The notes under the pieces were generated by a model, which saw only the letters and a program-made list of their open reading frames with translations, was not told the origin of the DNA and did no database searches. From an uncultured Tropicimonas sp. (lineage in GTDB: Bacteria; Pseudomonadota; Alphaproteobacteria; Rhodobacterales; Rhodobacteraceae), in the NCBI GenBank assembly GCA_947495685.1, contig CANLZY010000020.1:1-64000 (forward strand): 64,000 nt of DNA, written 5' to 3'. How positions within the stretch are numbered: position 1 is the stretch's first letter; each line of letters starts with the position of its first letter. This document shows positions 18,596 through 29,576 of the stretch, piece after piece. Both the position numbers and the translations under genes were made by a program.

Positions 18596-20685
18596 GGCAT
18601 CCTGAATTTGCAATATCGGCCGGACGGCCGGCGCCCCTGGGCGCGACTTTTGATGGAGACGGCGTCAATTTCGCCGTCTTTTCGCAACATGCGACCGCAA
18701 TGGAGGTCTGCCTGTTCAGTGATGACGGTCGGACCGAACTGCAACGGATGCGGCTGGCAGAGCGCGACGGCGATGTCTGGTATGGCTACGTCTCGGGCCT
18801 CCGCCCGGGGCAGTACTATGGCCTGCGCGCCCATGGTCCCTATCGCCCGGACGAAGGCCATCGGTTCAACCCGAACAAACTGCTGCTGGATCCCTACGCC
18901 AAACGTCTGACCGGCATGCCGGTCTGGCATGACGCGTTGATGGGCTATCAGATTGGCTCCAACGCCCGCGACCTGTCCTTTGACACCCGCGACAGCGCCA
19001 ACTACATGCCGCGCTGCGTGGTCGAGGATCCGAGCTTCTCCTGGGGCGAAGACCATGCCCTGCATACGCCCATCGCCGACAGCGTAATTTACGAGGCCCA
19101 CGTGAAGGGCCTGACCCAGATGCATCCCAAGGTGGCGCCCGAAGGAACCTTCCTTGGCCTGGCGACCGATCCGATGCTGGAGTATTTCACCAAGCTCGGC
19201 GTCACCGCGATCGAACTGCTGCCGGTCCAGTCGTTCCTGACCGACCGTTTCCTGCACGACAAGAACCTGTCGAACTACTGGGGCTACCAGACGCTGGGCT
19301 TCTTTGCCCCAGATCCGCGCTATCTGTCCGAAGGCAAGATCAGCGAATTCCAGCAGATGGTCGCCCGGCTGCACCATGCCGGAATCGAGGTCATCCTGGA
19401 TGTGGTCTACAACCACACCTGCGAAGGCAACGAGCTTGGCCCGACGCTCAGTTTCAGGGGTTTGGACAACCGCTCCTACTACCGGCTGATCCAGGACAAG
19501 CGCTACTACATCAACGACACCGGCACCGGCAACACGCTGAACCTCGACCACCCGATGGTGCTGCGCATGGTGATGGATTCCCTGCGCTACTGGGTGCAGG
19601 TGATGCATGTGGACGGATTCCGCTTCGATCTCTGCTCGACGCTGGGACGCACCGACCACGGCTTTGACCCCGGTGCCAGCTTCTTTGACGCGATCCGCCA
19701 GGATCCCGTGCTGACACAGGTCAAGCTGATCGCCGAACCCTGGGACGTTGGCCCCGGCGGCTATCGCCTCGGGGGCTTCCCCGCGCCGTTCCACGAATGG
19801 AATGACCGGTTCCGCGACGGCGTGCGCCGGTTCTGGCGGGGCGATCCGGGCCGCGCGCCCGATCTGGCTGGACGTATCACCGGCTCTGCGGCGGAATTCG
19901 ACCATTCCGGTCGACCGGCCACGGCGTCCGTCAACCTGATTACCGCGCACGACGGTTTCAGCCTTCATGACGTTGTCAGCTACAACACCAAACACAACCT
20001 CGCCAACGGCGAGGAAAACCGGGACGGTCATTCGGAAAACTACAGCGACAACTTCGGCGTCGAAGGCCCAACAGACGACGCCGCGATCATTGCCGCCCGC
20101 AACCGGCGCAAGCGGGCGATGATCGCCACGCTGATGCTGAGCCAGGGCACACCGATGCTGCTGGCCGGTGACGAACTGGGCAACACCCAGAACGGCAACA
20201 ACAACGCCTATGCGCAGGACAACGAGACCAGCTGGATCGATTGGGAAAATGCCGACATGGATTTCATGGCTTTCACGGCCAGGATGATCCAGTTCCGGCG
20301 CGAACACCCGATCATGCGTCAGAAGGTGTTCCTGCATTCCCGCGAACGCCGCATCGACGGCCGCGAGGACCTGTTCTGGTGGCGCCCCGACGGCAAGCCG
20401 ATGTCGACCCCGGACTGGGTAGACCCTTCGCTGCGCATGGTCTGCGTCGAGATGCGGACGGCTTCGGGCACACCGCTCTATGCCGCCTCTGAAAATGCCA
20501 TCTTTGCGGTGTTCAATGCCGGTGGCGATACCCGCGCGCAGTTGCCATTGCCGCCCAAAAACCAGAATTGGGTCTGGTCCATCGATTCGTCCGACCCGGA
20601 ACGGATCCCCGCGCCAATCCCCAAACGGGCCGTTGTTGTACCGGGCCAGTCCGTCGCGGTCTTTGTGCTGGAGAAGATTGCATGA
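18592..20685 (+). CDS. glgX: Glycogen debranching enzyme (isoamylase type)
   Basis: This 697-residue GH13_11 enzyme hydrolyses alpha-1,6 branches of phosphorylase-limit glycogen. It has an N-terminal CBM48 (PLGATFDGDGVNFAVFSQHA), the barrel motif VVYNHT, the nucleophile Asp in GFRFDLCSTLGR, the acid/base Glu in LIAEPWD and the third Asp in TAHDGFSLHD. The start is a GTG inside the glgA stop overlap, so translation probably depends on termination of glgA. Its stop overlaps the malQ ATG by 4 bp. Confidence 0.96.
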   Translation: MRHPEFAISAGRPAPLGATFDGDGVNFAVFSQHATAMEVCLFSDDGRTELQRMRLAERDGDVWYGYVSGLRPGQYYGLRAHGPYRPDEGHRFNPNKLLLDPYAKRLTGMPVWHDALMGYQIGSNARDLSFDTRDSANYMPRCVVEDPSFSWGEDHALHTPIADSVIYEAHVKGLTQMHPKVAPEGTFLGLATDPMLEYFTKLGVTAIELLPVQSFLTDRFLHDKNLSNYWGYQTLGFFAPDPRYLSEGKISEFQQMVARLHHAGIEVILDVVYNHTCEGNELGPTLSFRGLDNRSYYRLIQDKRYYINDTGTGNTLNLDHPMVLRMVMDSLRYWVQVMHVDGFRFDLCSTLGRTDHGFDPGASFFDAIRQDPVLTQVKLIAEPWDVGPGGYRLGGFPAPFHEWNDRFRDGVRRFWRGDPGRAPDLAGRITGSAAEFDHSGRPATASVNLITAHDGFSLHDVVSYNTKHNLANGEENRDGHSENYSDNFGVEGPTDDAAIIAARNRRKRAMIATLMLSQGTPMLLAGDELGNTQNGNNNAYAQDNETSWIDWENADMDFMAFTARMIQFRREHPIMRQKVFLHSRERRIDGREDLFWWRPDGKPMSTPDWVDPSLRMVCVEMRTASGTPLYAASENAIFAVFNAGGDTRAQLPLPPKNQNWVWSIDSSDPERIPAPIPKRAVVVPGQSVAVFVLEKIA

Positions 20686-22601
20686 GCGCAGCTCTGAAGG
20701 AGCTGGCGCATCTTGCCGGTATCCACGACGATTTCTGGGACCAGACTGGCATTCGCCACGAAACGTCGCCGGAAACCGCCCGTGCGCTGCTGGCGGCCAT
20801 GGGGTTGCCCGCGACCACCGACGCCGAAGCAGAGGCAACGCTCGCGACCTATCGCGCCGAGCTGGACGCCTGCCCCCTGCCCGATTGGCTGATCCTCGAA
20901 CCCGAGGTCGCGTCGCAACAGACGCTGTCGCACCCGGTTCGGGCCGCGCGACTCCTGCTTGAGGACGGTACCGAACAGACACTGCCGGCCACCACCCCGC
21001 TGGCGGTGCCTGCCCTGCCGCTGGGCATCCACCAGGTCGACCTGGATGGCCACCGCACGACGCTCCTTGTTGCGCCGCAAAGCCTGCCTTTGCCGGAAAA
21101 GGCCTGGGGGGTGACCCTGCCGCTCTACGGTTTGCGGACCGAGGCCGAGGGCGGTCTGGGCGACTATGCAGATCTGGCCGACGCGGTGGATGGGCTTGCC
21201 CAACAGGGCGCGGAATTTGTTGGTCTGAACCCAGTTCACGCCGGCTTTCCGACAGATCCGCACGCCTTCAGCCCGTATTCGCCGTCGCACCGTCGCCGTT
21301 TTGCCACGATGCACATCGCCCTTCCGGGCGAACGGCTGACAGGCGGTGACGCGCTGATCGACTATGCCAGCACAGTCGCGGCGCAACGGGCCGCGCTGGA
21401 GAAAGCCTTTCTGGCGTTCGAAGCGGCCGGCGGCGATGCATCCTTTGACGCCTTCGTCTCCGCTGGCGGTGCCTCGCTGGAACGGTTTGCCACCTACCAG
21501 TCGCTCGCCGAGATCCACGGTCCCTATTGGTACGGCTGGCCCACCGCGTTGACAGACAAGACCTCCGACGAGGTCGCGGCGTTTCGAACGGCGCATCCGG
21601 GTGCCGTGCGGTTCCAGGCGTGGCTGCAATGGCAGGCCGAACAGCAATTGCAGGCCGTGGCCGATACCGCGGCGCGCCGCAACATGCGCTATGGTCTTTA
21701 CCTTGACCTGGCGGTCGGGACCCACCCGCATGGGGCCGAAACCTGGTCGGAGGGCGAGACCTTTGCCACCGGCGTGTCCCTTGGCGCACCGCCCGATGCC
21801 TTTTCCCCCGGAGGACAGGTCTGGGCACTGGCGCCGTTCAACCCGCATGCGCTCGCCCGTATGGCGTTTCGCCCCTTGGCCGAAACCCTGCGCCGACAAT
21901 TGAAATACGCTGGGCTGTTGCGGATCGACCATGTTCTGGGGTTCGAGCGCGCCTTTTGGGTGCCAGACAGAAACACGGCGCCCGGCGCCTATGTCGCCAT
22001 GCCGCGCGACGCGATGCTGGCAGTGGTCCGGATCGAAGCCGCCCGTGTCGGTGCCACCGTCGTGGGCGAGGATCTGGGAAATATCCCCGAGGGATTGCAG
22101 GACGCCCTTGCAGGATCTGGCGTTCTGGGCTGTAGGGTTGCGATGTTCGAACAGCTGCATCACGGCACATTCCGCCCGCCAGAAGATTACACCGAGGCTG
22201 CACTGGCCTCGTTCGGCACACACGACCTGCCGACCTGGGTCGGCTGGCGCAACGGTCGCGATATCCAGGTCCGGCACGAGCTGGGCATCCTGGGCGACGC
22301 CGATCTGACGGATACGCAGGACTGGCGCCGTGGCGAGGTCTTCGGGTTCGACGCGCTCGCCGGCAGTGACGGGCCCGACCCGGACCCCATGCACCGCCTT
22401 ATCGGATCCGTTCGAAGCCGGTTGGTGGCATTGCAGATCGAAGACCTCTTGGGCTTGGAAGAACAGGCCAACCTGCCCGGCACCGTCGAGGTGCATCCGA
22501 ACTGGCGTCGGCGTATGCCGATACCGGCGCGCTCCTTCGCCAAAAATCCGGCTATCGCGCGCGCAGCAAAGATCATGAGAGAATCCGGCCGACAGGAGTG
22601 A
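20682..22601 (+). CDS. malQ: 4-alpha-glucanotransferase (amylomaltase)
   Basis: The 639-residue GH77 enzyme disproportionates malto-oligosaccharides, recycling the short chains released by GlgX so that GlgP can use them. It keeps the GH77 catalytic residues: Asp in LLRIDHVLGF, Glu in VGEDLGNIP and Asp in FGTHDLPTW. The N-terminal region (residues 1-140) is the less conserved module seen in long proteobacterial MalQ proteins. The ATG overlaps the glgX stop (ATGA). Only 3 bp separate its stop from the pgm start. Confidence 0.93.
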   Translation: MSAALKELAHLAGIHDDFWDQTGIRHETSPETARALLAAMGLPATTDAEAEATLATYRAELDACPLPDWLILEPEVASQQTLSHPVRAARLLLEDGTEQTLPATTPLAVPALPLGIHQVDLDGHRTTLLVAPQSLPLPEKAWGVTLPLYGLRTEAEGGLGDYADLADAVDGLAQQGAEFVGLNPVHAGFPTDPHAFSPYSPSHRRRFATMHIALPGERLTGGDALIDYASTVAAQRAALEKAFLAFEAAGGDASFDAFVSAGGASLERFATYQSLAEIHGPYWYGWPTALTDKTSDEVAAFRTAHPGAVRFQAWLQWQAEQQLQAVADTAARRNMRYGLYLDLAVGTHPHGAETWSEGETFATGVSLGAPPDAFSPGGQVWALAPFNPHALARMAFRPLAETLRRQLKYAGLLRIDHVLGFERAFWVPDRNTAPGAYVAMPRDAMLAVVRIEAARVGATVVGEDLGNIPEGLQDALAGSGVLGCRVAMFEQLHHGTFRPPEDYTEAALASFGTHDLPTWVGWRNGRDIQVRHELGILGDADLTDTQDWRRGEVFGFDALAGSDGPDPDPMHRLIGSVRSRLVALQIEDLLGLEEQANLPGTVEVHPNWRRRMPIPARSFAKNPAIARAAKIMRESGRQE

Positions 22602-24236
<1,635 letters not shown>

Positions 24237-24263
24237 CGCATTCGGGACACCAAGACCACGATC

Positions 24264-24289
24264 ACGGGCGCAGCGATGCGCCCGTTTTT
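24264..24289 (+). terminator. Rho-independent terminator of the glg operon
   Basis: A perfect 9-bp stem ACGGGCGCA/TGCGCCCGT closes a GCGA (GNRA) tetraloop and runs straight into a TTTTT tract. It begins 28 bp after the pgm stop. Confidence 0.9.
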
Positions 24290-24374
24290 CATCTGGCCGG
24301 TCGATGCGAGGCACATGCAGGGTTGATTGACGCCACGACGCGCGCAACACTGTCGGCAGCGGAGGCCCTGCCGA

Positions 24375-25466
24375 ATGCCATCAATCCATGTCGAATCCCA
24401 TATCGTGACGTTCGCCGGCAGTTCGCTGGGCGCCGACCACCTGTACCTCGTCTATCGCGCCGATGACGGGCAGGAAGTCGTCATCGGCGGACGGCCGGAA
24501 AGTGCCTCCGATGTATTTGGCGGCGCGTTCCTGATTGAGACCAATGTTGCGATCGAGCAATCGCTCGATGCCAGAGACGACGAAACGCCCGAAGATCGCA
24601 ATGCCTCGGAGTTGCATTTTCCCGACATTTCCGTCGATGCCGCCTGGTCGCTGATGCTGGCCTATGCCCGCATGATCGATGCTGCGGACCAGCCCTATTC
24701 CTTCTTGACCACCAACAGCAACGCCTTGGTCGGAGCGCTGACCGAGAGCGCCGGCGTGTCGTCCGACGGGTTCCCGCCCGAGCCAGATGGCCCCTTGGGA
24801 CCAGTCGGACTGGATCACGCTGACCAGATCCTGACGGCGGTTCCACCGCCCGTGACTGGCGACCTTTTGGGGTCCGCGGGCGATGACGTGTATTCACTCA
24901 ACGCGGCTGGTAACGCGGGCGGCGAGCTGCACGGCGAGACGTATCGAACATTCGCCGGTAACGACCGGATCATGGCCGGCGGTGGCGATGACATGGTTTC
25001 GGCAGGTGATGGAGACGACATCGCGGCGGGCGGCTCTGGCAACGACACGCTGTTTGGGCGAAGCGGTGCTGATCGGCTCGACGGCAATCGTGGCGACGAT
25101 ATTCTGCGCGGCGGAAGACAAGACGACTGGCTGCACGGCGGCAAAGGCTCGGATGTCGTGATCGGAGGCCCGGGTGCAGATCGCATCATGGGAGGCACCG
25201 GGGCGGACGTTTTGACAGGGGACGGTGGTGCAGATGTCTTTGTGTTCGCCTCGTCCCGGTTCGGTGCGGATGTCATCACGGATTTCGAGACCGGGGTGGA
25301 CCAGGTCGAGATCCACAGCGACACCACCTTCGACGCCTTCATTTTCGCCACGCGCCAGGTTGGCGACGATCTGCTGTGGGATCCCGGCGCAGATGGCCGT
25401 TGCAGCATCCTGCTGCAAGGCGTTACCGCCGACGATCTGACAGAGGCGGATATCCTGTTCCTCTGA
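24375..25466 (+). CDS. RTX-type calcium-binding protein
   Basis: The 363-residue acidic protein has an N-terminal domain (residues 1-160) that includes FAGSSLGADHLYLVYR. About ten RTX nonapeptides follow at residues 193-285 (AGGGDDMVS, GGSGNDTLF, GGTGADVLT), then a C-terminal domain beginning DVFVFASSRFGADVITDF, typical of repeat-flanking modules in secreted RTX proteins. There is no signal peptide. The start at 24375 has GGAGG with about 9-bp spacing. It follows the glg terminator, so it must have its own promoter. Function is unknown. Confidence 0.82.
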   Translation: MPSIHVESHIVTFAGSSLGADHLYLVYRADDGQEVVIGGRPESASDVFGGAFLIETNVAIEQSLDARDDETPEDRNASELHFPDISVDAAWSLMLAYARMIDAADQPYSFLTTNSNALVGALTESAGVSSDGFPPEPDGPLGPVGLDHADQILTAVPPPVTGDLLGSAGDDVYSLNAAGNAGGELHGETYRTFAGNDRIMAGGGDDMVSAGDGDDIAAGGSGNDTLFGRSGADRLDGNRGDDILRGGRQDDWLHGGKGSDVVIGGPGADRIMGGTGADVLTGDGGADVFVFASSRFGADVITDFETGVDQVEIHSDTTFDAFIFATRQVGDDLLWDPGADGRCSILLQGVTADDLTEADILFL

Positions 25467-25474
25467 CCCTCGGG

Positions 25475-25882
25475 TCAGGGCATCAGCACGGAGTGTCGTG
25501 GGAATGTCGCCTCTGACACGCTGCCGTCATCATAGGTCAGCTTCACCCGCACCTCCTGAACAGATCCCAGCGGGCGGGTCACATAGATCGGATAGGCGAC
25601 CGGGTCCATGACATTGGGGCGCGGCGTGCCCTCGTGGCAGGGTTCCATCTCGAACCGGGTGTCGGGTTCGGCTCCGTTCAGGCCATAGTCCAACGTCTCC
25701 AACGCACAGCGCCAGGACAGCATCGGCGTGAAATAGACCCAGTCCTTTCCATCGATTTCCTGCAGGACGATCCACTGCGCCTTCTGCATTTCCAGGATCG
25801 GTTTCACTTCGGCCGCGCTGGTGAATTGCTGGGCCGTGACCGGAGTGGCCAGCACCAGCAGTGCCAGTATCAACGGTTTCAT
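25475..25882 (-). CDS. Small periplasmic protein of unknown function
   Basis: This 135-residue product has a clear Sec signal peptide (MKPLILALLVLATPVTAQQ, predicted cleavage near residue 18). The mature domain of about 117 residues has two cysteines (WRCALE and EPCHEG) that could form a disulfide, and is otherwise beta-rich (VRVKLTYDDGSVSEATF). An AAGAAAGGGGGC ribosome-binding site precedes the ATG. I do not recognise a characterised family. It is convergent with the RTX gene, 8 bp apart. Confidence 0.75.
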   Translation of the reverse strand: MKPLILALLVLATPVTAQQFTSAAEVKPILEMQKAQWIVLQEIDGKDWVYFTPMLSWRCALETLDYGLNGAEPDTRFEMEPCHEGTPRPNVMDPVAYPIYVTRPLGSVQEVRVKLTYDDGSVSEATFPRHSVLMP

Positions 25883-26001
25883 CTTGCCCCCTTTCTTCAG
25901 TTGCCCGCTCAGTCTGCGCCGGCCCCCATGTTTCGATCAACCCTTCAGCCGCTTCCATTGGCGGATTGACAAGGGTTTGGCCTTATCAACGGTTCAATGA
26001 C

Positions 26002-27051
26002 ATGCCACACTTGCACATACCCGAACTGCTGAGCGAACCGTTGCCAGACACAATCCCCACCCAGCCGACCACCCCATTCAACCTTGCCGTTGTGGCACAG
26101 GGCGGACGGCTTCAGTACGAAGCGCTCTTGCTGGCGGCTTCGCTTCGGGCCAGTGATCCCGGGTTTGCCGGACGGCTGATCCTGCTGGAGCCGCAACCCG
26201 GCCCGCTCTGGCCACGGGATCCGCGCATACGCGGGGAGGTCACCCGCGCGGGGCTTGACCGTCTGGGAGCAGAGATCGTGCCGTTCCAGTCGGTCCACTT
26301 CGGCGCGGCCTACCCCTATGGCAACAAGATCGAGGCGCTGACCGCCCTGCCCGACGACGCCCCGTTCCTGTTTCTGGACAGCGACACGCTTGTCACCGGC
26401 CCGCTGTCGGCGATCCCGTTCGATTTCTCGCGCCCGTCCGCCTCCATGCGGCGCGAAGGAACCTGGCCGCAGATCGAGCTCTACGGCCCCGGCTATACCG
26501 CCATCTGGAGGTCGCTCTATGATCGGTTCGGGCTGGAGTTCGAAGGCTCGCTCGACACATCCCAGCCCGACGAATTCTGGCGCCGCTACCTCTATTTCAA
26601 CGCCGGATGGTTCTTTTTCGACGATCCGCAGGCCTTTGGCGCCCGCTTTGTCGAGTATGCGACCAGTATCCGCAACGACCCACCGCCGGAACTCGTCTGC
26701 CAGTCGCTTGACCCCTGGCTCGATCAGGTGGTGCTGCCACTGGTGATCCATTCCTTCGGCGGCGGGCGCCCCGGTCCGGAACTGGAGCCGCTCGACAGTA
26801 TAGCCACCTGCCACTGGCGCGCACTGCCACTGCTCTATGCCCGCGAGAGCGACCGCGTGGTAGAGGTGTTGGAGACGGTCAGCGCGCCAAACTGGATCAA
26901 GAAGGCGCTCAAGGAGCACGAGCCGTTCAAGCGCATGATCTACCAGGGCCGGGGGCAGAAGGTCCGGGCGATGTTCGACCGCGACAACCTGCCGACCCCG
27001 GAACAGAAGCTGCGCAACAAGATCAAGGCGGCGAAGCTCTGGATGCGGTGA
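26002..27051 (+). CDS. Putative GT-A-type glycosyltransferase
   Basis: The 349-residue soluble protein has a GT-A-like core: NLAVVAQGGRLQYEALLLAASL near residue 32, then a DxD motif in FLFLDSDTLVTG near residue 130, and FNAGWFFFDDP as a possible acceptor loop. This layout is that of nucleotide-sugar transferases of the GT8-like superfamily, but I cannot assign a family or substrate. The C-terminal tail is basic and helical (EQKLRNKIKAAKLWMR). The ATG at 26002 is the first that does not run into the upstream region; its ribosome-binding site is weak. Confidence 0.6.
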   Translation: MPHLHIPELLSEPLPDTIPTQPTTPFNLAVVAQGGRLQYEALLLAASLRASDPGFAGRLILLEPQPGPLWPRDPRIRGEVTRAGLDRLGAEIVPFQSVHFGAAYPYGNKIEALTALPDDAPFLFLDSDTLVTGPLSAIPFDFSRPSASMRREGTWPQIELYGPGYTAIWRSLYDRFGLEFEGSLDTSQPDEFWRRYLYFNAGWFFFDDPQAFGARFVEYATSIRNDPPPELVCQSLDPWLDQVVLPLVIHSFGGGRPGPELEPLDSIATCHWRALPLLYARESDRVVEVLETVSAPNWIKKALKEHEPFKRMIYQGRGQKVRAMFDRDNLPTPEQKLRNKIKAAKLWMR

Positions 27052-27085
27052 GGGTGCAAAGCGATTTCGGGCCTCCCGTCCTTCG

Positions 27086-27202
27086 CTAGAGCATGTCGCG
27101 TTCAATCGAGTTCATCTGGCGGCCTGAACGCATTTGCTTCGCGAACGCGGCCTCAGGCCGGCAATTGAATGCACGAATCCAGTTGATCGCAACACGCTCT
27201 AG
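27086..27202. repeat. Interspersed element bounded by 20-bp imperfect inverted repeats
   Basis: The left end CTAGAGCATGTCGCGTTCAA (27086-27105) and the reverse complement of the right end (27183-27202) match at 17 of 20 positions. The 117-bp unit contains a near-perfect GGCCTCAGGCC palindrome internally. No coding capacity is visible. The size and outward CTAG termini resemble short non-autonomous palindromic repeats that are scattered in alphaproteobacterial genomes. The right end overlaps the stop codon of the adjoining RTX gene. Confidence 0.7.
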
Positions 27203-29292
27203 GAAAAAAAGAAGTCCACGCTCGTGAGATCCATCGCCGGCAGGATAACGGGCGCGGTGTCCGAGTGGAACCGAACCGAAACCGCCGTTTCCTCTTCTCT
27301 GTTCACGCCGTCAACCACCGGACCAGAAATGCCGACCGTCGCGCTCGGTCCCCTCGGGGAAAGCGAAACACCGTTGATATACCCGTCCAAACTCGCATAG
27401 GACTGCGTGGCGAAATGTAACTCATGGGTAATGCTGTTGGCTGCTGCTTGAGCCAACACCGACACCGTGCGACTGGCACTCAGTATCTCCAACTCCGCGA
27501 TCCCATCGAAATATCCTTCATCGTCGAGGATAAACTTGGAGTACCTTTCCCCGTATCTCGCCGACACGTTCACGAACGCCGTAGACGATGAGATATTGGA
27601 CGCTTTCTCTAGTAAACCGTAGAATTGAACCCCTTCCTTGTATGGCAGAATGTTGGGGTCACCGATCTCGATTTTATCGTTGGTCATAACCAGATCTCCG
27701 CTCGAAACGCCAGAAGGAAGGGGTTGGCTCAATGTCACCGTGATGCTTCCACCTTCCTCGAAGGTTATAGGCGCATTCCCAAAAAGCTGTCCGCCAGTCG
27801 AAGTGTGAATTGCGTGCCTCCCATACACCTTTACAGCCGACAGATTTAGCGAAACTGGTGTGATCAACACATCATCCACCCAGATCTCCTCGATATTCTC
27901 GAAGTTGGTCGGGTCCAGCCGATCCAGCACCAATCCGCGCAGATCGACGATGTCATACCCATCGCCGCCGTCGATGAAATGGTTGTAGCCCTTCTCGATC
28001 ACGAACATGTCGTCGCCGTCCTCGCCGTAAGCCTTTGACCCCGCCTTGGCTTCGAAGATGAAGGTATCGTTGCCCTCGCCGACCTCCTCGAACTCCCCGC
28101 CATAGAGCGTGTCGCGGCCTCCGTCGGCGATCAGGGTGTCGTTGCCTTCCTCCCCGTCGATGAAATCGTCCTTCTTGCCGCCCCGGATCTCGTCGTCGCC
28201 AACGCCGCCATAGAGCTCGTCCTTGCCGTTGCCGCCGTCGACAATGTCGTCGTTGCCGCCCGCCTGCACCCAATCGTGGCCCTTGCCGCCCTTGATCTCG
28301 TCCTTGCCGTGTGGCTCTCCGACCAGCACATAGTCGCCATAGATCGTGTCGTTGCCTTCTCCGCCCTCGATCATGTCCTTCTGGCTGCCGCCATAGATCT
28401 TGTCGTTCTCGTCGCCACCGTAGAGATGATTGCGCCCTCCCAGCCCGATCAACGTATCGCGCCCGCCTTCGCCACGCAGGTCGTTGGCGCCACCATCGCC
28501 GATCAGGATATCGCCCCATTTGGAGCCGGTCAGGTTCTCGATATTCTTGTACACGTCCCCCTTGGCGTGACCGTCATACCCCTTGCCCTTGCTCAGATCC
28601 GCCGCCACTGCCCATTTCGACGCCGAATAGCTGACCGTGTCGCTACCTGCTCGACCGTTGAAGAACTCTTCGTGGCGCAATGCGGTCCGCAAGTCATCAC
28701 CGCCACCACCGTTGCGTTGGAGGTCAGGATCAAAGTCGTAGAGCACCATTGCAACACCATCGGACAGATTCCAAAGATCGAAGCCAGCCGCAGCGATGGT
28801 CTCGTTGTATCGGTCTTCCGCAGTCCAATTTCGCGCATCGGCCTTCGAGTTGCCCCAGAGAATCCACGGGGCAACATCCTGCCACATGTGCTTTGTGTTG
28901 GAGAACGAGAACCAGCCCTGACCGGTCGGTTTGTAGTTGTAGGTGCCCTGGTTCAACGAACTCGTCACCAGCTCGAACCCACCCTTCTGCGGCGAGCCCA
29001 CGTAGCGAAAAACGTACTCCTCGAAGCCCTGAGCAGAAACCCATTTGGAGTTGTTGGCGTTTGTTGTGTACGCGTCGCCATTGTCCCAGGGCTTGTTCAG
29101 ACGGTGAAATGCCGATTTCTCGTCTGACATCTTGGTATAGTTTCCCATCAGAACATCCACGTATCCGATACTGGAGCTCTGATTGTCGTTCCGAGCGTAG
29201 TGCTGTTCGCGGGCCTCGGTTCTGGTCAAGCCGAATGCCTCAACCACCTTGAAAAAGTCTTTCTTGAATTCCGCAAAGCGTGACGTCGGCAT
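27199..29292 (-). CDS. Large RTX-type calcium-binding protein
   Basis: The 697-residue product has a unique N-terminal domain (residues 1-200, rich in Trp, Asn and Tyr). A domain of Gly/Asp nonapeptides follows at residues 210-450 (GGEGNDTIY, GGVGDDEIR, GEEGNDTLI). The C-terminal region (450-697) is predominantly beta with a Ser/Thr-rich tail. There is no signal peptide; type I secretion is expected for the class. The ends of the gene look AT-richer than neighbouring genes, which suggests acquisition by transfer. The stop codon TAG comes from the terminal CTAG of the adjacent inverted-repeat element, so the present C-terminus (VDFFFS) may have been changed by its insertion. The start codon has only a weak ribosome-binding site. 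Confidence 0.8.
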   Translation of the reverse strand: MPTSRFAEFKKDFFKVVEAFGLTRTEAREQHYARNDNQSSSIGYVDVLMGNYTKMSDEKSAFHRLNKPWDNGDAYTTNANNSKWVSAQGFEEYVFRYVGSPQKGGFELVTSSLNQGTYNYKPTGQGWFSFSNTKHMWQDVAPWILWGNSKADARNWTAEDRYNETIAAAGFDLWNLSDGVAMVLYDFDPDLQRNGGGGDDLRTALRHEEFFNGRAGSDTVSYSASKWAVAADLSKGKGYDGHAKGDVYKNIENLTGSKWGDILIGDGGANDLRGEGGRDTLIGLGGRNHLYGGDENDKIYGGSQKDMIEGGEGNDTIYGDYVLVGEPHGKDEIKGGKGHDWVQAGGNDDIVDGGNGKDELYGGVGDDEIRGGKKDDFIDGEEGNDTLIADGGRDTLYGGEFEEVGEGNDTFIFEAKAGSKAYGEDGDDMFVIEKGYNHFIDGGDGYDIVDLRGLVLDRLDPTNFENIEEIWVDDVLITPVSLNLSAVKVYGRHAIHTSTGGQLFGNAPITFEEGGSITVTLSQPLPSGVSSGDLVMTNDKIEIGDPNILPYKEGVQFYGLLEKASNISSSTAFVNVSARYGERYSKFILDDEGYFDGIAELEILSASRTVSVLAQAAANSITHELHFATQSYASLDGYINGVSLSPRGPSATVGISGPVVDGVNREEETAVSVRFHSDTAPVILPAMDLTSVDFFFS

Positions 29293-29576
29293 CTCGTGAA
29301 CCTACCGATCCTATTTCAAAACTTCGATAACCCTAGCAGGCTCGCGGAGTGCCGTCCCGGGGGAAATCGTTCGGATCCGCTCCGGCGCCATCCCCATTGC
29401 CCGGTTCATCGACGGTACGCTTGTCGTTCTGAGGGGGGGGGATATGGGCCCTCGAACACATCTCTCATTTGGCATCTGTCGCAACCGGCATCGCCGTGCA
29501 TTGTCCCTGCTCAGCCCTTCCCGTAGTCTTCGCCTGATCAATCGCGCGAATTGACAACATCCGGGAGGACACCCAT

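Noticed and set aside
27950-28500. Tandem repeats of about 27 bp that could suggest a CRISPR or minisatellite
   Set aside because: They encode the in-frame Gly/Asp nonapeptides of the RTX protein, vary in sequence as coding repeats do, and lack unique spacers.
29293-29576. SAM-II or other SAM riboswitch upstream of metY
   Set aside because: Neither the pseudoknot core nor the conserved purine-rich end of SAM-II can be found in the 284-bp leader.
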